From: Mrakia gelida
Lineage: Eukaryota > Basidiomycota > Tremellomycetes > Cystofilobasidiales > Mrakiaceae
Assembly: GCA_024345305.1 (NCBI GenBank)
Contig: BRON01000003.1
Location: 1-64,000, forward strand
Length of the DNA stretch: 64,000 nucleotides
Reading direction: 5' to 3'
Within the stretch, counting starts at the first letter, position 1. Every line of letters starts with the position of its first letter. The notes beneath the pieces are model-generated. The model saw only the letters and a program-made list of their open reading frames with translations, was not told where the DNA came from and did no database searches. Shown in pieces: positions 1-11,476 of the stretch. A program made the translations under genes and the position numbers.

Positions 1-126
1 AACCCTAACCCTAACCCTAACCCTAACCCTAACCCTAACCCTAACCCTAACCCTAACCCTAACCCTAGCCCTAGCCCTAACCCTAGCCCTAACCCTAACC
101 CTAACCCTAACCCTAACCCTAACCCT
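1..126. repeat. Telomeric repeat tract (CCCTAA)n
   Basis: Twenty-one tandem hexamers of the C-rich telomere strand run from the first base, so this is the left chromosome end and TTAGGG is the G-strand repeat. Most units are AACCCT. Three carry CCCTAG instead of CCCTAA, giving the only G bases on the + strand here, at 68, 74 and 86. The change to non-telomeric sequence after 126 is sharp. Confidence 0.98.
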
Positions 127-540
127 TCAAACTTTCCACAAACACTCTTATACACTCCCTTCTCACTTTCTTTACTCCAAAACCACTTCCCTACTACTAC
201 TTCACTCTCAAACCCACTCCAACTCTCTTTTTCACTTTTTTCCAACTCCTTTTCCCTTCCACACCTCCCCTTTTCTACTCCAACACCCTCCCACACTTTC
301 TCACACTTACTACTACACTTCACCTTCACTTTCACTTCCTTCTCACCTTCTCTACTTCCTCAACCTCCTCACTACTTCCCCTACTCTTTTCTCCTTCTCA
401 CTCCAACTCCTCAACTTCTTCTCTCTCTCTTCAATTTTCTTCACCCAAACACCTCCAAACCAACTCACCTACTACCCAACACTGTTTCTCTACTTTTTCT
501 TCACTTTCACTACTCTACTACTCTCCCACTCCTTCCGTCG
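127..540. other. G-free telomere-adjacent tract
   Basis: From 87 to 483 the + strand contains no G, and from 127 onward this is not telomere repeat. The tract is a mixture of C, T and A rich in short CTT, CCTC and ACTC words, and single G bases appear only from 484. No gene is visible. An RNA read toward the telomere from the opposite strand would have no C over the tract. Confidence 0.85.
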
Positions 541-609
541 TACCCAACACTCTTCCAACGCGTCCTTTCCTTCCCTTCTCCAGCCCAACACCCCAGCGCT
601 GTCCCTGGT

Positions 610-2045
610 CTCCACCACTCATAGACGGTTTCAGCTAGTCGTTTTCACTTTCCAAGACTGTCTTCATTGCTGGAAAGGAGATCAGTGGCGACTTGAGCAG
701 GTCAGGGTGCTTCATCAGAAGGAAGGACGTGACTGGAACAAAGAGTCATGAGACGATCCCTTTCATCTCATATAGATCACCTCGAGTGATTCAAAGTTGA
801 AACCGAATTTGAATTCCCTTTCGATCGCATATACCCACGACTATAGTGGTGGTTTCGTTCGTGTTCTTTTAGCCGGTGAAAAGCATGTCCAGCCTTTCGC
901 ATCTCATCGCGAGCACCCCCAGTTCGGGCCCCAAGCAGCTGGAGTGGCATCAAACATATTGAGAGAACCATCAAAGGCACCTGAGATGATCTGCGTTGGT
1001 TTCGACCAGCTGAGAGAAAATTTGAGTGAGTCGAACTGGCACAAGAGGGGAGAGGACGCGACATGAACAAGGGATCACGAAACGACTTCTTCCATCTCGT
1101 ATAGATCACCTCGAGTGATTCATAGTGGAAACCGAATTTAAATTTCCTTTTGATCGCATATACCCACGAGTATACAGGTGCGCCCGTTCATGTTCTAGCA
1201 GCTGTCGAAGAGCGCGTCCACCATCTTACATCCACTTACGAACACTTTTAACTTCGGACCCAGAGCAGCTGGAGCGGCACCGAATAAATTGGGAGAACCG
1301 TCAAGACTACTAGAGATGATCCGAATTGGTTTCGATCAGCTCAGAGAAGATTTGAGCAAGTCGAACTTGGCTGGAAGAAGGGAGGACGTGACTGGAAGGA
1401 GAAGTCCCGAATTGATCGCTTCCATCTCGTATAGATCACCTCGAGTGATATATAGTTGAAACCGACTTTCAATTCCCTTTCGATCGCATATGCCCGCGAG
1501 TATACAGGTGGTCACGTTCATGTTCTAGTAGCCGTTGAAGAGCGCGTCCACCATCTCGCACCCACTTACGAACACTTTTAACTTCGGACCCAGAGCAGCT
1601 GGAGCGGCACCGAATAAATTGGGAGAACCGTCAAGACTACTAGAGATGATCCGAATTGGTTTCGATCAGCTCAGAGAAGATTTGAGCAAGTCGAACTTGG
1701 CTGGAAGAAGGGAGGACGCGACTGGAAGGAGAAGTCCTAGATCGATCGCTTCCATCTGATGTAGATCACCTCGGGTCATAGATGGATCAAACAGGCTTTT
1801 GATTCCCTTTTGATCGCGTATGCCCGCGAGTATATAGGTGCGCCCGTTCATGTTCTAGTAGCCGTCATAGAGCGCGTCCACCATCTCACACCCACTCGCG
1901 AGCACTCCCAACTCCTCAACGAAAGCAGCTAGAGCGACACTGAACATACCCAGAGAGTCAGCGAAGCGATACGAGGTCATCGGTAGGTCAAATAGCAATG
2001 CCACGGAAGAACTGACGAACGTCGAAGGGAGGCAAGGTCGAGATG
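610..2045. repeat. Subtelomeric tandem array, about 330-bp unit
   Basis: The landmark TAGATCACCTCGAGTGAT or a close variant recurs at 773, 1102, 1432 and 1762, giving periods of 329, 330 and 330 bp. Each unit also holds a GATCGCATAT-like block followed by a GTTCTAGTAGCCGT-like block, and a CAGCTGGAG block. The two middle units are nearly identical over long stretches, for example about 1250-1400 against 1580-1730. The outer units are more divergent and partial at both edges. Short open frames inside are by-products of the repeat. I see no gene. Confidence 0.85.
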
Positions 2046-2763
2046 CAGGGAAGGGGAGGAGAGGTGAGCTCAACGAGAGCTCAACGAGAGCTCACTCGAC
2101 GAGCGAGAGAGACCTTCCAACACTCCTAAGGCATCCCTCTACTTCCCGGACCATGGCCCCACTTCATATAACCCCGATTTATCCACCAGAATCGAGGAAA
2201 AGGAGCGAGAACTCGCCTCGACAGACTCGACACAGGAAAGGAAGGAGAAGGGTCGAGCTGCCAGCGCATGGAGTGGGGAGGTCGAGGGAGGGAGAGGTGG
2301 AGCAAGAGGGGTAGTGGGAGTGTTTCGCGATGGAAGAGGAGGTATACTAGAGTGGTAGGAAAGAAAGAATGAGAAGATAGAGTGAGTACGAGAGTCTCAG
2401 CAGCATCGGATGCATGGGAGGAAGGAGAGTCAAGCTCAACAAGACTGCATGAGCGAGGAGCCTCAACCGTATACATCCCTCGAAATCTGAGACCTTCCAC
2501 CTAGGCACCCTAGCTGCCCTACTATACCCCCGAAGTCCCATTGCGATCCGAGCAAGAGGTGAGGTGAACGGAAGGAGAGAAGATGGAGGGAAGGAAGGGG
2601 AGGAGGTGGAGGTGGAGCTCACATTGATCGAGCTGATTTTCTCCTGCATCCAGCCCTGGCGAAAGATAAAAAGTGGATAGGGTTGGTCCTATACTACCAT
2701 AGACTCATAATGGAGAAGGAGGGGCAAGGGTGAAGCGCATGTATAGAGCGAGGGGCAAGGGAA
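2046..2763. other. Purine-rich subtelomeric spacer, no convincing gene
   Basis: The + strand is GA-rich. A minus-strand frame near 2640-2710 keeps a faint match (Leu-Trp-stop-Tyr-Arg) to the second half of the helicase 5' region at about 10640-10700, but with an in-frame stop. Beyond that the sequence is no longer alignable by eye. It may be the decayed continuation of the truncated helicase copy. I see no intact coding sequence. Confidence 0.5.
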
Positions 2764-3072
2764 GATGGGGGTTGAGCTTGAACGAACGAGAGGGCCCTTC
2801 CATCGACAGGTTCGCTGCCGCTGCGCAACGACTCTAGCAGTAACTCGAAATCTGAAAACAGATTAGTCAGGAGGCCGGGTATAGATAACACGTTCCTCCT
2901 TCGAGCGAGCAAATTTTCTTACCACGAGGCTCAGACTCGCATAGGAAAAAGGAGGAGGAGCTGGGAGGTGAGCTTGAGCTCATACCTTTCAACCTCGAGA
3001 CGTCGGCAAATCTTCACTCTAGAGCTAAGCCCTCTTTAGGGGACATACTAGAGCTATGTACCAACGACTCCA
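2764..3072 (-). pseudogene. Truncated 5' end of a second telomere-linked helicase gene
   Basis: This block is about 98% identical to 10766-11073, with roughly six substitutions and one 1-base indel, in the same orientation. It keeps the presumed start codon (ATG at 2983 on the minus strand), a first exon encoding a Ser/Pro-rich start (MSSSSPPSSS...), an intron with GTAAGA donor, CTGAC branch and TTTTCAG acceptor, and the beginning of exon 2 (DFELLLESLRSGSEPVDG). Beyond about 2764 the match fades and stops appear, so no complete protein can be made. It starts about 100 bp past the stop of the intact helicase gene, as expected for a head-to-tail tandem copy. The function follows from the match to the intact gene's 5' end, which is itself inferred. 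Confidence 0.7.
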
Positions 3073-3167
3073 ACTTCAGACAAGAGACATCAAATAGAAC
3101 CGGAGAAGAAACGAAAGCGGAGCGCAACAAGATTCAAACCAGTACAGAAAGAGGAGGACACGAGTTA

Positions 3168-6100
3168 CTACGTAGGGCGAGAGACAGTCTTGTAGAACCA
3201 GAGGAGGAGAAGAGCAGCGTTGGTGAAAGGAAGTGTAGGGGAGAGCAAACCTAGCCAGAACGAGAACTCCACGTCCTTCTCCTTCGTGATCTTCCACTTG
3301 TAATATTCCCTCGTCCCCAGCAGTATCCCTTCTCCGTCAGACACCCACCCCCAGTCTGATCCAATCCTCCCCTCCTCGATAGCCCTCTCCCTCCAACTCC
3401 GATCCCGGAACAGCTGCATGCAAAGAGGAACAACCATCTTCGCAGCTCTGAACGGACACCCCCCTCCCATCCCACCCTCCGCCGCCTCGTCGTGCAGCGA
3501 GATAGGGAAGAGGCATCCGAAACAGCAGTTGGAGTAGGAAGAGCGTTGGGCGGTAAGGACTGCGCATGTCTCGGGACTCCTCCAGTTGCAGCCAGTACAG
3601 TACGAGCACCTGCGAGAGAAGAGAAGAAAGCGACGTCAGAACGCGTCGCGGTCAAGAAGGAGAGGCAAACAGAATCGAAAACGTACTCTTTCTTCTTGCT
3701 GGGGCATCCGTACTTGTGGAGTGAGGTGGCGTTGGGAGAGAGTTGAGTGGTTGGGTGAAGGAGGATGCACGACGAGCAGAGGGAGTCGAGGGTTCGGAGG
3801 AGATGGGCAAGTTCGTCGTGGAGGATGTTTGCTTGAGTATGGAGCTGACGGGATTGGAGGTAGGCTTCGGGGATCTCGGAGGAGTGAGGGATGGTAGGGA
3901 AGAGAGAGCTGATGAGGGGAGGAGAGATGGCTGAGGGGAGGAGGTTGGTGGTTCGGTGGGAGGGGAGGGAGGGAGATTGAGGAGGGGCAACGCGACGACG
4001 ACGACATTCCGTACAGAGCCCACAGTCTCCCGACGAGAAATCGTTGAGCTGCTCCTCCAGTGCTTTGGCAATGCAGCTGTTTGGAGAGCGGAAGCGAGGG
4101 TCGAACCCGTTTGGGTGGTCGACAAAAAAGAAAAGCGGCGACTTCTTCCGTTGGAAGTCCCAGACGACGGTCTCCCAGTCTCGACCTCGACCTCCTCCCT
4201 GAACGCGCTCGGAGACTGTCCATCCTTTTGGGTGAGGAAGGAAGATGACGAGGTTGCATTGCTGGAAGAGGAAGGAAGAGAGTTCGGTTGTTGTTCTCGT
4301 CCTGACCCGACGCGACGCAAGGGGGGTTGTGTTTGACTCACCGGACAGTCCAGAGCTTGAATCCCCGCTGTTGTGCAGAACAGGTAGTCGATCGTTCCGG
4401 CTTCCCAATCCCTGCTCGTTCCATCCATCTTCCTTGTCTCCTCCACACCCGTCACCGCGTAGTAGACCTCCGTCCTCACCTCGACACCCTTCCTCTCCGC
4501 CTCCTCAACCAGCCTTCCTCGTAGCGCGTCCAGCTCCTTCTTGGTGAATCCAAAGATGATGACTGGAGCTCTAGGAGCAGAGAGGTGACCGTTCCCGAAA
4601 GTATCCATCATCGTCTTGAAGACGTCGTCGCTGGAGTCCAGCTTCACAACGTGGAACGTGACTCCAGGACGACGAAGAGGGAAGTTGAGCTCGGTGAGGG
4701 TTGAGTGAAGGAGTGTTCCGGCGTGTCTCCGTGCTCCCTCAGTCCAGCTGCCGGAGAGAAGGAGGAAGGGAGCTCGCGCGAGTCGAGCGAGGGAGACGTA
4801 GCCCATCGACGGCCTCCAATCCGACTGAGTCGCCCAGGTGTGAGCCTCATCCCCGACGAACTGGAGGACCTTCCCTATGGTGCCGAGGGAAGCGAGGTCC
4901 TCTCGAAGCTGCTTGTTGCCTAGCTGCTCGATCGAGATGAGGAGGACACCTCGGAGGCTGACGAGAGGGGTTTCGGGAGGGAAGGGGTGGGTGTGGACGT
5001 CGAGACTGCTGTTCCGACATCGAGCGTGAAGCGTAGCGAGGATGGAGCGGAAGGGTGTTATGAAGACGACGAGACGACCAGTAGGGTGACTGCGGTCGAG
5101 GAGAGCTCGAAGGAGGGAGAGGAAGGTCTTGCCCGACCCAACGGGGCTGCTGAGAAGGTAATCGGTTCCTCCGCGGATGATCTTGGCAGCAGCTTCGAGC
5201 TGGTTTTGGTAAAGCTCCGCTGATGGGTTGCCGGTCCACTCCCGAAGAAGGCTGGTGATGACGTCCGCTTGGGAGTAGGGAGGAGGAACGAGGAGAGGGG
5301 AGGGTTCGGGATGAACGCGAGGAGGCGGAGGAGGAGGAGGAGGGGGACTGGATCCGTCGAAGTCGTCCATGTCGTCGTCGAAGTCGACACCGTCCGTGAG
5401 AGCTTGGAGATCGAGAGGAGTCCGGCTTCTTGAGGATACTTCCACCGCACTTGATGAAAGAATCGAACTCCTCTCCTCCTCCAAGACTGGGTCTCTCGCG
5501 CTGTCTCCTCCTCCTGACGCGTCGTCTCGACTTAGCTCCATCGGCTCGGATCCTTCGTCGTCGTACCCTGAGACTGGAGGAGGGGAGGGTGGTGCTGGTG
5601 TGGGACGTTTGAAGAGAGGTTGGGAGGAAGAGAGAGAAGAGGAGGAGGGACGCTTGGAGGAGAGCTGAAGAGAAGGAGAGGAAGAGAGACGCGTCAGTCA
5701 GGCGAGGGACGTCGCCAGAAGAGAGAACGGAGGAAGGACTCACCGACGGATGAGAGCTACGCCCAAGAAACAGATCCAGCCTGTCGGGCAAGCGATCGAT
5801 CTTGAGAACCTGCGTAGCGGAGGGGAAGAGGAGGGTTGGTCAGAACGAGGGGTCGCGTGAAGATCGAGAGAACGAACATGGAGGCGAAGACTCACAGGAT
5901 CCACTCCCAACGCGAGTTGATACAGGCTCACGACCCTCATCGCATTCGTCGCGTCTCCAAAAGCAGCCAAGTCCCGAATCCCACCACTGGAGTCGGTGTT
6001 TCCGTAAGCGGCCTCGTCCGTCTTGAGCGAGTGGCCTCGTTGGCTCGACTGAGTCTCCAGAGCGACGAGGAGTCCGTTGGCGTCTGATCCGAGGAGAGGG

Positions 6101-9100
6101 AGGATGATCCGACTGATGAAGACTTCGGCGTGTCGAACCGTTTGGAGCCCGACTCCCGACGAGGAGCCTGACAAGACGAAGGCGAGCTTGAGGTGGGATC
6201 GGAGGTCGGCGGCGACGATCTGCTTCCCGACACCGTCTGTCCAAAGGAACGTCCTGAAGGTGGTCTGAACGGCGAGGTTGTTGTCCAGAGGGCTGAGAGA
6301 GTGGAGGAGGGAGAGAAGGTAGAGAGCGAAGGGTTGTACGACTCCGAAGAGCTGGATGACGAGAGGCACGAGGGTCGGAGACACGAAGCGATGGATGGTC
6401 TTCGTTCCTGTCTTGTTGACCTCCGTACGAATGGCGAGTCGGTTGGAGGTGATGAAGAGAGAGGAACCGTGGTCGACCGTTCGGGTGAGCTGCTGAGTAA
6501 CGAGTTCCGAAGCTCGACCTCCAGGGGAGGAGAGGTGGATGGCGACGAGGACGTTGAGCTTCGCGGCGGCGAGGGAGTGAAGGAAGGCTCGGGCGTGAGG
6601 AAGGTTGAGCTGGGGTTTGAGAGGATCCGAGGGGTTTGAGATCCAGAGCTTGGAGTTGGAGAGAGAGAGGGAGAGGAGGAGAGCCTGTTGGTTCCGAGGT
6701 ATCCCGAGCTTGATGCAGTTCGATGGATCCGTGAAGATCGATCCCCCAACCTCTCCCGCAACTCCTCCGACCGTCACTCCTTTCATCGTTCGGCCAACTG
6801 CTGAGAGGTCCGCCGAGAAGGTGAGGGTCTTGATCGAGGAAGTAGCTGATGCGATGGCTCCCTTGGCTGCGTCGGCAATAGCGGTGAGGGAGATGAAGCG
6901 GTTGTAGGAGAGGAGAGGGAGGAGGTGGCCTTCGACTGGGTCGTGGAGGGGTTGGATGGAGACGACGGGTCCAGCAGCGGTGATGGCGTGGGAGATGGGA
7001 TAGCGAGTAGCTCGAAGGACGACAAAGGGTGTGACTTGAGCTCCGTTGGGGTGAGCTGTGACGAGTTCGAAGAGCGGCGAGTCGAGACTGAGAAAGAAGA
7101 AAGAGAGAGGTGAGCGACGCGTTTCGAACCCCAAAGCGATCAAGACAACCGACTTACCCTCTCGACACTAGCACTGCTCCAGCCTCAGCTTCATCCAACT
7201 CCCTAACCTCTCCCCATCCAATCTCGTCCAGCACTAGGCGGTAGACGACGAGTCGAACGAAGAACTCGCAGGACGCGAGCTGAGGTCCGAACGATCCGAT
7301 CTCCCGAAAGCCTCCTCCAGCAGCAAGGGAAAGGCAGATTAGGAACTGATCTAGGACCATCTGGCCCCGAGGAGGAGTGGATGAGTATCGAGGGGAGTAG
7401 ATCGCAAGGAGGAACTGGAGGAGGGCGTCCTGAACCTCCTTTGACTCCTCGACTCCTCCTCTCCCTTCTCCTCCGACGACCCCGTTCGGCTGGGTGAGGA
7501 CGTCCCTCTGGAGGACTTGACGGAGGGTGTTGGCTGCGAGTACCATCCGCTCGGTGGTGTGGAAGGAGGGAAGGTCGATGGAGGTGGTGAAGGAGCAGGA
7601 GGAGGGAGGAGGGGAGATGATTGGAGGAGGTGCGAGCTCGCCCTGAGGGATGGGGATGGGGTTTCGGTAGACCGTTGGCGTGACCCTGAGGGCAAAGAGG
7701 ATGAGCGAGCTTGAATCCCTGCTGTATCGTTTGAGGGTCGAATCCGCGAGCCGCGGCTTGAAGATCCTTGTCGGTCCCTTCCCTCCTCGCTCTTCGTCGA
7801 CCATGTCCTCCGAGATCTGCACCGACCCGTCCCCCATCCCGATCTTCCTCGCCACAGCAAACTCGCTCGGATTCGTCCCGTACTTCCGAACCCCTAAGGC
7901 GAGATCCTGAACGTGGACCCAGACGTTTCGCAGAGGGTCGCGGTCCTCGATTCGAGTCTTGTCCGAGGACCGGTAGTTGTGGGCGGGGGAGATGGCTGAG
8001 CGGAGGACGGCGAGAGGGTAGGGTTGGATGAAGGAGCCGTAGCCGAGAGGGTTCTGGTAGACTGGTTGGTGGTAGAGGGAATTGTCGAGCTTGTCGCTGG
8101 GGGTGGGAAGGGAGGAGAGTATCTCGTTCTGCTGCTCGAGAAGGAAGGCTGCTGATGCTGAGGAGGGATCCGATCGTGGGACCTTGGGAGGGGGAGGAGG
8201 AACGAGGTTGATGGAGTTGTGAGACGGAGGAGGAACGGCGAAGGCGGGGAGGTGAGCGTCGGGGAAGAGTCGTTGGGAGTGAACGGAAGCGGAGGAGAGA
8301 TTCGTTCCTCCGTGCTTCTTGTGACGGTGGCTTCGGAGGGAGTCGCCATCCTTGGAGACCACACCACAGCTCCCACACCCTACTCCCATCCTCACGGCGA
8401 TGCCCTCGACCATAGGGAAGGTCGAGGTGGACCGTCTCGAGAGGAGCAGCTGACTTGCGAGTTTCCGATCGGAGAGGGGAGCGTAGATGGAGTGCTTGAA
8501 GGAGTTCGCGAGGTTCAGGAGGAGGGTTGCTTCTCGGACGAGGGTTTTTCGATGGGAGGAGGAGAGGGAAGGGCAGAACTTGAGTAGGTGAGCGGTGAGT
8601 CCGGATGGTGCGACTCCTCCTCCGTACGGGTCCTCGTGGGTGGAAACGACGAGACCGATCCTCATGTTGATGGCTAGAGAAGCGGCGTGGAGGTTGGTCG
8701 TGGCTGAGAGAGAGAGAGAAAAAGAAAGGAAGATCAGGATCGGGAAGCAAGAGATTGGAGAGAAGGAGATGAAGGACGAACAAGCGAGGCTCTCTCCTTT
8801 CCAAAACGCGACAAGTCCTTCCACGTCGAGTTTCCTGAAGCATCCAATCCCAGCTTCGTCGTCTCTTGGCACCGATGCTGTTGAGCCTGATGGAAGGAAG
8901 AAGGGTTTAAAGATCAGCACAGGTCCATACTCTCGAGCGAGAGAGCAAACGAGAGTGACGGAACAGGACGCGAGAGACTCACCATCGTCCGAAGAGACCT
9001 CACCGACGACTCCATCCATCCCACATGCAGCACCAACTCCTCCATCTTCCGAAAGGTTCCAATCCTCCCCACCACTACCCTCTCTCCCATCAACAACCTC

Positions 9101-10984
9101 GCGTTCCTTCCCCTTCCTCGTCCCACTCGAGCTCGACCCACTCGTAATCTCTCCAACTCCCTCGCCACCACCTCCCTCGGTCTCTCCCTCTCCCTCCCCC
9201 TCGTCCATCCCATAACCAAAACCTTCCCCGTCCCCTAGGTGAGCGTTCTCCTCCTCCTCCTCCTGATCCTGGGTTGGCAGAGGGGGAGTGTCGGGTTGGG
9301 GAGAGGGAGATGGAGAGTGAACGAGAGGAGAAGGGAAGAGCGGGTGGAGAGGTTCGGTGAGGATGCAGATCTTCCAGTGCTTATGAAACGCGTTTGGGGT
9401 ACGGGAAAAGTGAGGTTCCGAGTGAGGTCGAGGGCAGGAGAACGATCTGTTGGTTCCACGCGGCACTGAGAGGGATGGGGGAGGGAGAACGAGAGGAAGG
9501 GAGGAACGGGATGAGTGTTGGGCTTGAACGGAACCTACACGGAGAAGATGTGTGCAAGCGCACCTTTGAGACCTCCAGCAAGACGAATTTCAGCTTGATG
9601 AACATCCTTCACATGCTGGGTGAGTTTAGCAAGGGTGGAGAAGGGTGAGAGGGCATGGCAGATCGCTCTTGAGCATGGGAAGCTCATCTGCTCGAGCACG
9701 AACGAGAGAAGGTCAATCGAAAGTCAGAACAGAACCAAGTGGAGGGTGGATAGTATGAGAAGATTGAGGTATGCGAGGGCAACTTACGGTACTGAAGAAA
9801 GAACCTGAGAGTGCAAGGGGAAGGAGGGAGAGCGAGCGAGGTAGAGGGAAGAACGATGGTCAGCTCGAGCTCGCAACTCCTCCTTCCTTCTCCTTCCTTC
9901 TGCAAAGGCAGGTGACACCTCATCCCACCTCCCCTACCTCCAACTGAAAGCGAAAGACTCACTTGAGTCCACGAGAAAGTCTCTCGAGAGCTCGTCCAGC
10001 GAGGGTTCCAAAGGGGAAGGAGGTTTGGCTGAGGTCGCTTTCGAAGGAAGCTGAAGAGGGTTGTAGAATTGGATCGGATCCGTTGGATGGCTAGGAGTAG
10101 AGGAGGAGTGGAGGAGAAGTTCCTGGTGGGAGAAAAGTGGAGGAAAGGGGTCAGCATCGAGCTCGCTCATGAAGGAGGGAAGGGAAGGAGGAGCGGAAGA
10201 CCGAGTCATAAGCGAGCGAGCGAGCGACGAGCTCCTCCCTTCTTCCTTCAAACGAGAGACCTTCCCAGCATGCATCCACCTTCTCAGTGGGTTCTATTCA
10301 CCCCAAAGGATACTCTCCCAACATGGAAGCTCGAGAGAAAGGACTTTCCTTCCTTTGCGAGAGGAGGAGGGGTTGAGGAAAGGGAAGCGATGAGGAAGCG
10401 ATAAGGCGAGGGAGCTCACCAAGGCTGCCGTTCAAGCACTGCTCCAGTGGGCCCTTGGGAGGGATGCTACTCCCTCGTAGGAGCTGACAAGTTGTTGGTA
10501 GAGGAAGTGGGAAATGGAAAGGAAGTGGTCAAGGGAAGAGGTCGATGTGGTTGGGGGAGAGAGCAGCTCCGCAACTTCTCGTCGAAGACACGCGGTTGAC
10601 TCGGACCTCGTCCCCTTCGGTCCACGGCTTTGTAGATCCATCGATGTATGAAACCACCCTCCCATCGCCCAGGTCAATCCTATAGTACCAAAGAGGCAGG
10701 AGGCCCGAGAAGAGTCCAGCTGCTGTTGTAGGAGGTAAGCGAGGGAGGAGGGGGAGGGGGGAGGAGATGGGGGTTGAGCTTGAACGAACGAGAGGGCCCT
10801 TCCATCGACAGGTTCGCTGCCGCTGCGCAACGACTCTAGCAGTAAATCGAAATCTGAAAACATATTAGTCAGAGGCCGGATATAAAGAACACGTTCCTCC
10901 TTCGAGCGAGCAAATTTTCTTACCACGAGGCTCAGACTCGCATAGGAAAAAGGAGGAGGAGCTGGGAGGTGAGCTTGAGCTCAT
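3168..10984 (-). CDS. Telomere-linked RecQ-type helicase (TLH family), multi-exon
   Basis: This large subtelomeric DNA helicase gene is transcribed toward the telomere. In protein order I see a C2H2-like finger (Cys-x4-Cys ... His-x4-His, about 9720-9630), an acidic Ser/Glu-rich linker, and a second finger of the OrsD/DUF3505 type near 8370-8305 (CGSCGVVSKDGDSL, then paired His). A long conserved central region includes a QRGHSLKTDEAAYG segment (about 6030-5990), the spacing known from fungal TLH proteins. The helicase core follows: Q-like motif YQNQLEAAAK, Walker A GSGKT (5155-5169), DEAH (4870-4881), SGSWTEG as motif III, and QGGGRGRDW as motif VI after an intron near 4336. A Cys-rich C-terminus (CGLCTECRRRR; CSYCTGCNW) closes the protein. 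TLH genes of S. pombe, Magnaporthe and Ustilago sit in the same place. No inactivating break is evident, but the first exons (10984 to about 9780) and the last exon are inferred. Confidence 0.82.
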
Positions 10985-11073
10985 ACCTTTCAACCTCGAG
11001 ACGTCGGCAAATCTTCACTCTAGAGCTAAGCCCTCTTTAGGGGACATACTAGAGCTATGTACCAACGACTCCA
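10766..11073 (-). repeat. Direct repeat copy B over the helicase 5' end
   Basis: This is the centromere-side partner of 2764-3072, about 98% identical and 8.0 kb away in the same orientation. It covers roughly 90 bp upstream of the presumed helicase ATG (10984), the first intron and part of exon 2. The match ends sharply at 11073, exactly where the other copy ends at 3072. On the coding side it decays gradually. Confidence 0.9.
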
Positions 11074-11343
11074 GCTCTTTACAATCCGCGGTTTCGGCCT
11101 TGAGTATACAGGGCAGCGAAAAGAGAGAGGATGGAGCTCCTCCGAAAAGAACTCGCGGAAGTCAGCTCGAGCTCACCCTCTCCTTCGTTTTGAGGTACCT
11201 CTCGGGAGAATCGCTGTCAACGATGCAGATTTTGTTCTAGAGAGCTGTGCTTCTGATACATTGTGCTTCATGGGTAGATCTCGCTGGTCGTGTTTTCCGT
11301 TTGCGATTCGGTGGAAGGAGGAAGGAGAACAAAGCGACGCAAA

Positions 11344-11440
11344 GTCCGGGTAGTCCAAAAAGGGCTGTTGGAACGGTCGGACTACCCGGATCCGGGTAGT
11401 GGACTCCACGGAAACGACCGTTCCAACGCGTTGGAACGGC
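11344..11440. repeat. Nested palindrome cluster
   Basis: Two perfect palindromes lie close together: ACTACCCGGATCCGGGTAGT at 11381-11400, and a 22-bp palindrome at 11418-11439 with half-site CCGTTCCAACG. They are nested with longer inverted arms: CCGGGTAGTCC (11346-11356) pairs with 11379-11389, and TTGGAACGGTCG (11368-11379) pairs with 11415-11426. The segment could fold into several alternative hairpins or a cruciform. It lies 360-460 bp upstream of the helicase start, in gene-free DNA. Confidence 0.85.
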
Positions 11441-11476
11441 ACGCATACCGTTAGCCCAGACGTGTCCGAGTCCCTG

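Noticed and set aside
2764..11073. The flanking 308-bp direct repeats as LTRs of a retroelement carrying a helicase
   Set aside because: The repeats contain the start codon and first intron of the helicase gene itself. There is no primer-binding site or polypurine tract, no reverse transcriptase or integrase, and the match fades gradually on one side. Tandem duplication of the gene explains them better.
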